Shown here: positions 57,344 through 64,000 of the stretch, piece by piece
Position numbering within the stretch: position 1 is the stretch's first letter
Layout of the letters: each line of letters begins with the position of its first letter
Assembly (NCBI GenBank): GCA_903862935.1
Contig: CAIOZY010000041.1
Coordinates: 53,176-117,175 of the forward strand
DNA: 64,000 nt
Direction: 5' to 3'
Source: an uncultured Opitutaceae bacterium
Lineage (GTDB): Bacteria > Verrucomicrobiota > Verrucomicrobiia > Opitutales > Opitutaceae
The notes under the pieces: generated by a model
Databases searched by the model: none
What the model was told of the DNA's origin: nothing
The model's input: only the letters and a program-made list of their open reading frames with translations
Translations under genes and position numbers: made by a program

Positions 57344-58678
57344 ATGCGAGTCCTGATCATCGACGACGAGGCCTCGATCCGGCGGACGACCCGGATAGCC
57401 CTTGAGACCGACGGCCACACCGCGGTCGAGGCCCCGAACGCGGCCCGGGCGCTTCGGGCGGCCGAGGAGGAGCCCTTCGACGCCGTGTTCCTTGACGTGC
57501 GGTTGGGGCAGGACGACGGGCTAGAGGTGCTGCAGAAGCTCCTCAAGGCGAGGCCCGAGGCGGCCGTGGTGCTGTTCACCGCCTACGCGAACATCGCAAT
57601 CGCGGTTGAGGCGATGCGCCGCGGCGCCTTCGACTTTATCCCGAAGCCCTTTACCCCGGAGCAGATCCGGGCGGTCCTGGCGAGGATCGACAAGAGCCGG
57701 GAACTGCGGCTGCGGGTGCGATCGCTCGAGACCGAACTCGCGCGCGTGGCCCCTCCCGTGGACCTCGAGTCCGCCGAGCCCGCGGTTCGCAGGGCCCTGG
57801 ACATCGCCTTCAAGGCCGCCCCGACCCAGGCGACCGTCCTGTTGCTCGGACCGAGCGGCACGGGCAAAACGGTCCTCGCGCGGCAGATCCACGACCGGAG
57901 CCCCCGCAAGGCCGCCCCCTTTGTCACCGTGAGCTGCCCGAGCCTGTCGCGGGAGCTTTTGCAGAGCGAGCTGTTCGGGCACGTCAAGGGCGCCTTCACG
58001 GGCGCCGTGGCCGACGCTGCGGGGAAAGTGGCCGCAGCGGACGGCGGAACTCTCTTCCTCGACGAGATCGGCGAGATCCCGCTCGACATCCAGCCGAAGC
58101 TCCTGCGGCTGCTGCAGGAGCGGGAGTTCGAGCGGGTGGGCGAGGCCCGCGTCCGCCGGGCCGACGTGCGGGTCATCGCCGCCACCAACCGGAACCTCGC
58201 TGCCGAGGTCCAGGCGGGGCGCTTCCGAGAGGACCTCTTCTACCGCCTGAACGTCGTGAGCGTCGCGATGCCGGGCCTGCGCGAGCGTCCGGCGGACGTC
58301 CCGAAACTGGCGCAGGGCTTCCTTAGGCACTATTGCGCGCAGTTGGGAAAACCTCTGCGGGGTTTCTCGGAGGGGGTCGTCTCCTCCTTCGCGCGCTACC
58401 CCTGGCCGGGAAACTTGAGGGAGCTCAGCAACGTCGTCGAACGGGCCGTGATCCTTGCCGACGGAGATGAGATCGGCATTGCCGACCTGCCCGAGGAGTT
58501 CTCGCCTGGCGAGGATACCGCCGCCGCCGTGGGCTCCAAGGTTCCGCTCGATGCCCTGGAGGCTGAGCACATCCGGCGGGTGCTGTCCCAGTCGGCGAGT
58601 CTCGAGGAGGCCGCCCGAACGCTCGGGATCAACCCGGCGACCCTGTACCGAAAGCGCCAGAAGCTCGGGCTGCGATGA
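57344..58678 (+). CDS. Sigma-54-dependent response regulator, AlgB/NtrC-like
   Basis: A 444-residue transcription activator. The receiver domain has the phosphoryl-acceptor Asp51 (VFLDVRL) and the acidic pair at residues 7-8. The central AAA+ domain has Walker [10 protein letters not shown] and the sigma-54 contact motif GAFTGA, then [17 protein letters not shown]-terminal Fis-type helix-turn-helix ends [18 protein letters not shown]. Start at 57344 begins directly with the receiver; GTG 57314 would add ten residues. It overlaps the kinase gene, as algB and kinB do in Pseudomonas. Confidence 0.9.
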   Translation: MRVLIIDDEASIRRTTRIALETDGHTAVEAPNAARALRAAEEEPFDAVFLDVRLGQDDGLEVLQKLLKARPEAAVVLFTAYANIAIAVEAMRRGAFDFIPKPFTPEQIRAVLARIDKSRELRLRVRSLETELARVAPPVDLESAEPAVRRALDIAFKAAPTQATVLLLGPSGTGKTVLARQIHDRSPRKAAPFVTVSCPSLSRELLQSELFGHVKGAFTGAVADAAGKVAAADGGTLFLDEIGEIPLDIQPKLLRLLQEREFERVGEARVRRADVRVIAATNRNLAAEVQAGRFREDLFYRLNVVSVAMPGLRERPADVPKLAQGFLRHYCAQLGKPLRGFSEGVVSSFARYPWPGNLRELSNVVERAVILADGDEIGIADLPEEFSPGEDTAAAVGSKVPLDALEAEHIRRVLSQSASLEEAARTLGINPATLYRKRQKLGLR

Positions 58679-60477
58679 CCCTGCGCTCGAGGCTCTACCT
58701 GGGGCTCCTGCCTCTGCTTGTCCTGGTGGCCGGCACGGGCGGCTACGCCATCCTGACCTGTGCGCGCCTCGCGGGCTCGTACGAGAGGGAGCTGCTGAGC
58801 GGCTACGGGGCGCTGCTCGCCTCGGAGCGGATGCGGACGGAGGCGATCCGCATGGACGGGGCGCTTGCCGCGGCACAGTCGATCGACCAGTCGCTTCTTG
58901 CCGCGCGGACCTTCAACGACGGCCGCGAAGCCTTCAGCCGGGAGCTGATGGCCCAGTCGGCGGGCGCGGCGGGGACCGCGAGGCAGCCCTTCGTCGAGCG
59001 GCTGGATGGCGCCTTCCAGCGGCTTTCGGCCCGGGGAGGCCGAATCCTTCCCTCCGAGATCTCCGGCTCGATCGGGGCCTGGCAGGAGAACGAGGCTGCG
59101 CTGCACGCAGTCCTTGCGGCGATCGATGCCTTGGAGGACCGCGACTACAGCGAGGCCCGCCTGACACAGGAGCGGGCGGCGAGGCTCGCCTCGACGACGA
59201 CCGGGGTGCTTCTCCTTGGAATCGCAGCGGCGGTCCTCGTTTCGGCGTGGGTGGCCTGGCGCCTGGCCGTCTCGCTGCTCCAACCGATCCAAGCGCTGAC
59301 GCGCTCCGCGGCCGCGCTCGGCGCGGGCGATCTGGAGCACGCCGTCCCCGATTCAGCGATCGCCGAACTCAAGGGCATGGCCGGGGCCTTCAATGCGATG
59401 GCGGGCAGCCTGCGCACCTACCGGGATGCGATGGCCGAGAAGGTCCTGAGGACCCAGCGGACCATGGAGGCGACGCTCAGGTCGACCCCCGATCCGCTGT
59501 TTGTCATTGCCCGGGAGGGCGGCGACCCGGTTCGAAACCCGGCCGCCGAGCAGCTTGCGGCAACCCCGGCCTTCGCCGGGGGCTTTCCCGAGGCCCTGGG
59601 TGCGAGAGTTCGCGAGGTTTTGGAGACCGGCAGGCACTTCCTGCCTGCGGGCTATGACCAGGTGATCACGCTGCGGGTGGGCTCCGAGAACCGCCACTAC
59701 CTTCCGCGAATCCTGGCGATCGGGGACCCGCTGACCGGATTTGGCGGGGCGGCCGTCTTCCTGCAGGACGTCACGAAGTTCCGGCTGCTGGACGACGCGA
59801 AGACGAACCTGGTGGGAACTGTCAGCCACGAGCTGAAGACCCCGCTGACGAGTCTGCGGATGGCGGTTTACCTTCTGCTCGAAAGTGGCGTCGGACCCGT
59901 GACCGCGCGGCAGCGGGAGCTTCTGGAGACGGCCCGGGACGACGCCGACCGGCTTCTGAGGATCCTGAACGACCTGCTCGACCTCGCCCGCCTGGAGGGG
60001 GGCGTCGCGCGCCTCAGCCGCAGCCTGGTCCCGGTGGCGAGGCTCCTCGAGGACATGGCCCGCGAGATGCGGCCGATCGCCGAGTCGCGCGGCCAGGCGA
60101 TCGAGATCCTCGCGCCGCAGGAAGCAGCCTCCGTCGAGGTCGACCCCGACCGAATCCGGCACGTCTTCATCAACCTCCTGTCCAACGCAGCCAAGCACTC
60201 GCCTGAGGCGGCAACGATTACCCTGTATGCCGAGCCGGCCGATAGTGCCTTCATGCGCTTCGGCGTGCGCGACCGGGGTCCCGGGATTCCCCCGGAGAGC
60301 GCCGCCCGGATCTTCGAGAAGTTCTACCGGGTGCCCGGCGACGCGAGCAAGGGGGCGGGGCTGGGCTTGGCCATAGCTCGCGAGATCGTTGTGGCCCACG
60401 GGGGGACGATCGCCTTTGCCAACCGGCCTGGCGGCGGAAGCGACTTTAGCTTTGTCCTTCCGGCTCGCGCCCCCTGA
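58675..60477 (+). CDS. Sensor histidine kinase, KinB-like
   Basis: A 600-residue membrane kinase. Two membrane helices flank a helical periplasmic sensor domain of about 140 residues, followed by HAMP, a PAS-like region and the kinase. His385 in [12 protein letters not shown] is the phosphorylated residue. ATP-binding motifs are [36 protein letters not shown] and [13 protein letters not shown]. It is the cognate kinase of the overlapping response regulator. The signal sensed is unknown; KinB in Pseudomonas controls alginate and virulence genes. Confidence 0.9.
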   Translation: MTLRSRLYLGLLPLLVLVAGTGGYAILTCARLAGSYERELLSGYGALLASERMRTEAIRMDGALAAAQSIDQSLLAARTFNDGREAFSRELMAQSAGAAGTARQPFVERLDGAFQRLSARGGRILPSEISGSIGAWQENEAALHAVLAAIDALEDRDYSEARLTQERAARLASTTTGVLLLGIAAAVLVSAWVAWRLAVSLLQPIQALTRSAAALGAGDLEHAVPDSAIAELKGMAGAFNAMAGSLRTYRDAMAEKVLRTQRTMEATLRSTPDPLFVIAREGGDPVRNPAAEQLAATPAFAGGFPEALGARVREVLETGRHFLPAGYDQVITLRVGSENRHYLPRILAIGDPLTGFGGAAVFLQDVTKFRLLDDAKTNLVGTVSHELKTPLTSLRMAVYLLLESGVGPVTARQRELLETARDDADRLLRILNDLLDLARLEGGVARLSRSLVPVARLLEDMAREMRPIAESRGQAIEILAPQEAASVEVDPDRIRHVFINLLSNAAKHSPEAATITLYAEPADSAFMRFGVRDRGPGIPPESAARIFEKFYRVPGDASKGAGLGLAIAREIVVAHGGTIAFANRPGGGSDFSFVLPARAP

Positions 60478-60513
60478 TCGGCTTGGCCGGGTGAAGAACC
60501 CCGGTGAAAGCGC

Positions 60514-62169
60514 CTAGTTGTGCCGGCCGTGCCGGATGATGTCCCAGATGACGTAGAAGCCCAGGGCCGCGGAAAGCAGGTACCCGGTGATCCCAAGTAG
60601 CGGGTAGCCGTGGACGAGCGGGGGAAGCCGGGTGTTCACGATCAGGGACGAGCCGATGATGAGGGATCCGATCACGACCCCCAGGGCAATGCGGTTGGCG
60701 GCGGTCCTCAGCCCCTCGTCGAGCTCGTCCAGTCCCCGGTGCTGGAAGTTGATCGTCAGGTTGTCGTGCTCGAGCCGCCGCACGAGCCGGTGCAACTCGT
60801 CGGGAAGGTCCTGAAGGGTCCGGAAGCTTGCCCCGAAGAAGTCGCGCGTGTGGCGCAGGAGCGCCCGAGGGCTTGTCCGCTCCCGCTGCAGCTCGCGCAG
60901 GACCGGAACGGCCTCGGCCCTGAGATCGAACTTCGGGTCGAGTGCCCGGCCGGTCTCCTCGATCGCCAGCACGGCCTTCGCCATCAGCGAGTAGTCCCGG
61001 GACAGCCGGATACCGTGGCGCCCGAAGATGAACAGCAGTTTCAGCATCGCCCGGCCGAGCTGCTGGCGCCCGATCGCGAAGTTGAGCTCCTCGCGCAGGG
61101 CGAGCGTCACGTCCTTCTCCATCTCGCGCTGGTCAAGCCGGGCGTCGGGCGGCGCCAGGCTCATCGCGATCTGGACGATTGCGTCGGCCTCCTGCTCGAC
61201 CGCGCACCTCCAGAAGTCGGCCAGGGCATACCGCAGCCGGCGGGTGAGGTGGCCCGCAAGCCCCCAGTCCAACAGGCACAGACGCCCGTCCGGGGTCACC
61301 AGCACGTTGCCGCCGTGCGGGTCGGCATGGAAGAAGCCGGCGATCAGGATTTGGTGCAGCAGCGATCGGGCTCCGGCGGCCGCCAGCCCCTGGGCCAGCT
61401 CCGGGGATGGGGCCGCCCGCCCGAGAGGGACCCCCTCGACAAAGTCCATCACGATCAGGCGCCGGCCGGTGAGCTCTGTGACCACCGCAGGAGCGAAGAT
61501 CCGCGCCGGGTCGGGATTGAACGTGCTGAAATACTGCTGGTTGCGGGCCTCGTGGCTGAAGTCCAGCTCCTTGAGGACGCCCTCCCTCACCTCGGCAAAG
61601 ATGGCGGGAAGGTCGTAGGGCCTGAGGTAGGAGATCCGCTGGTGCAGTTGCCCGATGAACCAGGCGGCTAGGTCCAGGTCCATTTCGACCGTTCGGATGA
61701 TGTTTGGCCTCTGCACCTTGACGGCCACGGCCCTTCCGCTGTCGCGCAGGCGCGCCCTGTAGACCTGGGCCAACGAACCCGAGGCGACAGGCGTCTCGTC
61801 AAACTCGCTGAAGATCTGTGCGGGGTCGCCGGGCAACTCGTCGAGGAGCACCGGTCGGATCTCGGAAAAAGGGACTGGGCGGACCTCGTCCTGGAGCTTG
61901 CGCAGCTCGAGGATGAAGGGCGCCGGCAGTGCGTCGGGCCGCGTGCTCATCAGCTGTCCGCACTTTACAAATGCGGGTCCCAGCTCCTCGAGGGTCAGGC
62001 GGATCCGCTCCCAGGCGTTGCTGCCGGGATGCTCCCGGGATACCAGCCGCTGGCGCAGTCCCGCCGGCAGGTCGAACTGATCCAGAAGGTCCGAGAACCC
62101 GTGCCGGGCCAGCACGCCTACGATCTCTTTCGCGCGGACGGCGTGGCTGAACAGGTCAAAAGGTTTCAC
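60514..62169 (-). CDS. ubiB: UbiB/ABC1-family protein kinase-like protein
   Basis: Atypical kinase linked to isoprenoid-quinone synthesis, 551 residues. The KxGQ motif is in FVKCGQLMSTRPDALP, the nucleotide loop in ASGSLAQVYRARL and the metal-binding motifs in FFHADPHGGNVLV and LLDWGLAGHL. Two C-terminal membrane helices are clear. It is co-transcribed with an upstream phasin-like gene whose stop overlaps its start, a frequent pairing in bacteria. Confidence 0.9.
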   Translation of the reverse strand: MKPFDLFSHAVRAKEIVGVLARHGFSDLLDQFDLPAGLRQRLVSREHPGSNAWERIRLTLEELGPAFVKCGQLMSTRPDALPAPFILELRKLQDEVRPVPFSEIRPVLLDELPGDPAQIFSEFDETPVASGSLAQVYRARLRDSGRAVAVKVQRPNIIRTVEMDLDLAAWFIGQLHQRISYLRPYDLPAIFAEVREGVLKELDFSHEARNQQYFSTFNPDPARIFAPAVVTELTGRRLIVMDFVEGVPLGRAAPSPELAQGLAAAGARSLLHQILIAGFFHADPHGGNVLVTPDGRLCLLDWGLAGHLTRRLRYALADFWRCAVEQEADAIVQIAMSLAPPDARLDQREMEKDVTLALREELNFAIGRQQLGRAMLKLLFIFGRHGIRLSRDYSLMAKAVLAIEETGRALDPKFDLRAEAVPVLRELQRERTSPRALLRHTRDFFGASFRTLQDLPDELHRLVRRLEHDNLTINFQHRGLDELDEGLRTAANRIALGVVIGSLIIGSSLIVNTRLPPLVHGYPLLGITGYLLSAALGFYVIWDIIRHGRHN

Positions 62170-62486
62170 GGCTCGCCGGAGCGGGTCGGAGGCGGGGCGG
62201 CCTTGGCCTCGAGGGCGAGGACGCGCTGCTCAAGGGCGGCGATCCGAGCCTGGGTCTGCCCGTCGGCGGCATTCGCCGCGTCGCGCAGCCTCGTGCCCAG
62301 CTTCGAGCACACCTCGTCGAACTCGCGCCGGCCCTGTTCGGCGATCTTCTCGGCCATGATCCGCGCGTCGCCCGCGGAGACCTTGCCCTCGCGCACGTAC
62401 TCCCCGAAGGCCTCCTCGATCTTTTCCTTGGTGACCACCGCGGCCCCGACGCCCGCCAGAAGAGACTTCTTGATGAGGTCGATCAT
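62166..62486 (-). CDS. Phasin-like coiled-coil protein
   Basis: A 106-residue helical protein with LIKKSLLAGVGAAVVTKEKI at the start and a coiled coil near the end (ARIAALEQRVLALEA). It resembles PhaI/PhaF-type phasins and the small helical partners often encoded next to ubiB. Phasins coat lipid or polyester granules, but no polyhydroxyalkanoate genes are in view, so the role is open. Overlap with ubiB indicates an operon. Confidence 0.75.
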   Translation of the reverse strand: MIDLIKKSLLAGVGAAVVTKEKIEEAFGEYVREGKVSAGDARIMAEKIAEQGRREFDEVCSKLGTRLRDAANAADGQTQARIAALEQRVLALEAKAAPPPTRSGEP

Positions 62487-62549
62487 AGTGCGGACAGTGT
62501 GGCCCCGTTTGAGGGGGGACCGCAAATGCAAAGGGGCGGCGGTTTTGCG

Positions 62550-63458
62550 CTAGGCGGCTGAAAAGCGCTCGACCATCCGCGCGGCGTGCTCCCGGAGAAG
62601 GGTCAGGAACTGCTCCGCACCCCGGCTCTGGTAGCGCTGCATGTGGCGGATGACGGCGATTTCGCGGTAGGGCTCGGCATCGGCGAGGGTGATGTAGACC
62701 AGCGAGGCGTCGTCGCCGTCGGCGCGCGCCATCCGCGGCAGGATCGAGATGCCGACCCCGAGGCTTACGAACTCCTTCACCGTGGACACTTGGGAGCAGC
62801 GGTAGCGCAGGCGGGGCTCGAAATGGTGGTCGCCGCAGAAACTGCGGACCTGCTGGGCGAGGGAGCTTGCCGTGCCCATCATGACGAAGGTCTCGCCCGC
62901 CAAGTCCGCGGCGGTGACCTTGGGCCTGGAGGCCAAGGGATGGTCGCGGCTTACGACGAGCAGCAGGGGCTCCCGCAACAGGGTCTCCACGTGGATCCGG
63001 GGCTCATCCTTCACGGGTAGAGCGACCAAGGCCATGTCGAGTTCACCCTCGATGACCCCGCGGATCAGGGACGTTCTAAAATCTTCTTGTACATTGATTT
63101 GAAGATTTGGATAAGCCTTGGAAGAACGGGCGATCAAGGATGGAAGTATGTAGGGAGTAAGAGTTTGTATCGCTCCGACATTGATCTGGCGTTCGAGGGC
63201 GGGTGAGTCGCTCAGTTCAATGGTCGCATTTTCAATTTCCATGAGCACACGACGGGCATGTTCAAGGAAGGCCGTGCCGGCCTCTGTGAGCACGGCTTTG
63301 CGCCCGAGTCTGTGGAAGAGCTTGTGACCAATTTCTCTTTCAAGATTTATAATCTGCTGACTCAAAGAAGGTTGAGATACATTACAGTGCTCGGATGCTC
63401 GGGTGAAATTGCTGAGATCGGCGACGGCCACGACGTATCGCAGTTGCTGGAGTTCCAT
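62550..63458 (-). CDS. oxyR: LysR-family regulator, OxyR-like
   Basis: A 302-residue LysR-type regulator. The helix-turn-helix is FTRASEHCNVSQPSLSQQI, close to OxyR. The effector domain aligns with OxyR; Cys208 is kept (in VRSFCGDHHFE) but the position of the peroxidatic Cys199 is Ser (ASSLAQQ). Another cysteine is at 221. A near-consensus OxyR site overlaps its start codon, so self-regulation is likely. Whether it still senses peroxide is uncertain. Confidence 0.85.
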   Translation of the reverse strand: MELQQLRYVVAVADLSNFTRASEHCNVSQPSLSQQIINLEREIGHKLFHRLGRKAVLTEAGTAFLEHARRVLMEIENATIELSDSPALERQINVGAIQTLTPYILPSLIARSSKAYPNLQINVQEDFRTSLIRGVIEGELDMALVALPVKDEPRIHVETLLREPLLLVVSRDHPLASRPKVTAADLAGETFVMMGTASSLAQQVRSFCGDHHFEPRLRYRCSQVSTVKEFVSLGVGISILPRMARADGDDASLVYITLADAEPYREIAVIRHMQRYQSRGAEQFLTLLREHAARMVERFSAA

Positions 63459-63493
63459 ATGTGAAGACTATCATAAGTATAGATTAAATCAAT
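63457..63493. promoter_or_regulatory. OxyR binding site between oxyR and the small membrane protein
   Basis: The tetranucleotides ATAT-N7-CTAT-N7-ATAG-N7-CAAT at 63457-63460, 63468-63471, 63479-63482 and 63490-63493 match 14 of 16 positions of the OxyR consensus ATAG-N7-CTAT-N7-ATAG-N7-CTAT with exact spacing. It overlaps the regulator start codon and precedes a candidate promoter for the divergent gene. Confidence 0.75.
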
Positions 63494-63521
63494 TTCAGCT
63501 ATTGGAAATCGGGAGTATCCT
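63494..63521 (+). promoter_or_regulatory. Candidate promoter of the small membrane protein gene
   Basis: TTCAGC (63494-63499) and TATCCT (63516-63521) are separated by 16 bases. The weak -35 box next to an OxyR site fits an OxyR-activated promoter. The start site is inferred only. Confidence 0.4.
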
Positions 63522-63573
63522 TGGCGCGTGGCCCACTTGGGGCTTCAAACCAAAAACTGAAAGGACAACAACA

Positions 63574-63768
63574 ATGACAAAAGAGAATATCCTTAGGAAC
63601 GCGGTCCTCCCTGGCCTACTGGCCGCGGCTGCGGTCGTGCTTTCTCTGACGATCCCATTCAGTGTCAGCGCGGACGGCCTCGCAGGCTACGGCACAGTGC
63701 TGTTCCTGCTCAGCATCGCCGTGCTGGAGTACCGGATCAGCTGGAAGCGCATCACGTCCTTCCTCTGA
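63574..63768 (+). CDS. Small membrane protein, likely OxyR-controlled
   Basis: A 64-residue protein starting at ATG 63574 after an AAGGAC ribosome binding site. Two hydrophobic helices are separated by a short loop (first LPGLLAAAAVVLSLTIPF, second GTVLFLLSIAVLEYR), and the C-terminus is basic. No family is recognised. It is divergent from the OxyR-like gene and lies downstream of the OxyR site, so it may be part of an oxidative-stress response. It is followed by a strong terminator. Confidence 0.7.
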   Translation: MTKENILRNAVLPGLLAAAAVVLSLTIPFSVSADGLAGYGTVLFLLSIAVLEYRISWKRITSFL

Positions 63769-63831
63769 GACCGACCTGTCGAGCCCTAAGCGGGCCGGCA
63801 TTGAATTGATCAGGTAGAACTAGAAAATAAC

Positions 63832-63861
63832 CGGGGCCCGGAGAAATCCGGGCCCCGTTTT
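63832..63861 (+). terminator. Strong intrinsic terminator
   Basis: CGGGGCCCGG (63832-63841) pairs perfectly with CCGGGCCCCG (63848-63857) across a six-base loop and is followed by TTTTATTT. It ends the transcript of the small membrane protein gene. A group II intron begins nine bases after the stem. Confidence 0.92.
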
Positions 63862-63866
63862 ATTTG

Positions 63867-64000
63867 GTGCGCCCGGCAGGGCGCACCTGCTGAACAGTGA
63901 GCAGTGCTAACAAGAATGTAAGTCTGTCGACCGCCCTGCAGAGGGAAGGTCTAGCCGAAGGGCAACTGGGGCGCCGTGAGGGGACCGTGGGAAGGAAGCC
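63867..64000 (+). mobile_element. Group II intron, 5' end (cut by the window edge), class C-like
   Basis: The sequence begins GTGCG, the 5' consensus of group II introns, followed by the paired GCGCCCGGCAGGGCGC block and later the motif GAAGGAAGC, which also occurs in the Oceanobacillus class C intron in the same order. Its position directly after a terminator hairpin is typical of class IIC introns, which insert at such stem-loops. Domain I only is visible; the reverse transcriptase and 3' end would lie beyond the window. Confidence 0.8.

Noticed and set aside
1..64000. CRISPR arrays, prophage, insertion sequences and integron features
   Set aside because: I found no repeated spacer arrays, transposase genes, phage structural genes or attachment sites; the only mobile element is the partial intron at the right end.

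Overview
The window is GC-rich, gene-dense bacterial chromosome. There is no rRNA gene, and I recognised no tRNA gene. Mla lipid-transport genes and lipoproteins imply a Gram-negative, two-membrane cell. The mixture of an Ech-type hydrogenase, an agmatine-to-putrescine pair, a short ParE/ParC-type topoisomerase, an AlgB/KinB-like two-component pair and an adenylate-kinase-like protein with a long tail fits a Verrucomicrobiota (Opitutae-like) lineage best. That placement is an inference from gene content, not from a marker gene.

Layout. 1-4.3 kb: housekeeping genes (TVP38-type membrane protein, xseA, rsmE, rsmD, a metallo-beta-lactamase-fold hydrolase). 4.4-8.5 kb: a lipid-transport operon mlaE-mlaF-mlaD led by an exported protein of unknown function built of W-P repeats. 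8.5-10.9 kb: sparse DNA with a propeller-like protein, a 74-nt multi-stem palindromic element and an AsmA-like protein. 10.9-19.5 kb: genome maintenance (parE, parC, smc, 5'-3' exonuclease). 19.5-24.5 kb: accessory enzymes, including two convergent UROD-fold paralogues. 25.0-30.5 kb: a complete six-gene Ech [NiFe]-hydrogenase operon in the canonical A-B-C-D-E-F order, in which the small subunit EchC is fused to a GNAT acetyltransferase domain. 30.6-35.5 kb: a transporter and three unusual membrane or stress proteins, including a GspG head on a membrane anchor and a truncated Lon-like N-terminus joined to universal-stress domains. 35.6-43.6 kb: patatin lipoprotein, hisG, the putrescine genes aguB and aguA, then rpsA-nadD-rsfS and a tiny prepilin. 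43.6-47.7 kb: a leftward run tesA-oppA-exported protein-DNA glycosylase-glycosyltransferase. 47.8-55.9 kb: a YbbP-like permease, polyphosphate glucokinase and a MacAB-like export system with separate ATPase and two permeases. 55.9-63.8 kb: adenylate-kinase-like protein, sigma-54 response regulator and sensor kinase, UbiB kinase with a phasin-like partner, and an OxyR-like regulator divergent from a 64-residue membrane protein across a near-consensus OxyR site. The window ends inside a group II intron inserted directly behind an intrinsic terminator.

How parts work together. The Ech operon would couple ferredoxin oxidation and hydrogen production to ion pumping. AguA and AguB convert agmatine to putrescine. 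MlaE/F/D plus the W-P repeat protein probably act together at the envelope. The most unusual items are the EchC-GNAT fusion, the W-P repeat protein tied to Mla, the Lon-USP fusion, the OxyR operator paired with a regulator lacking the peroxidatic cysteine, and the intron.
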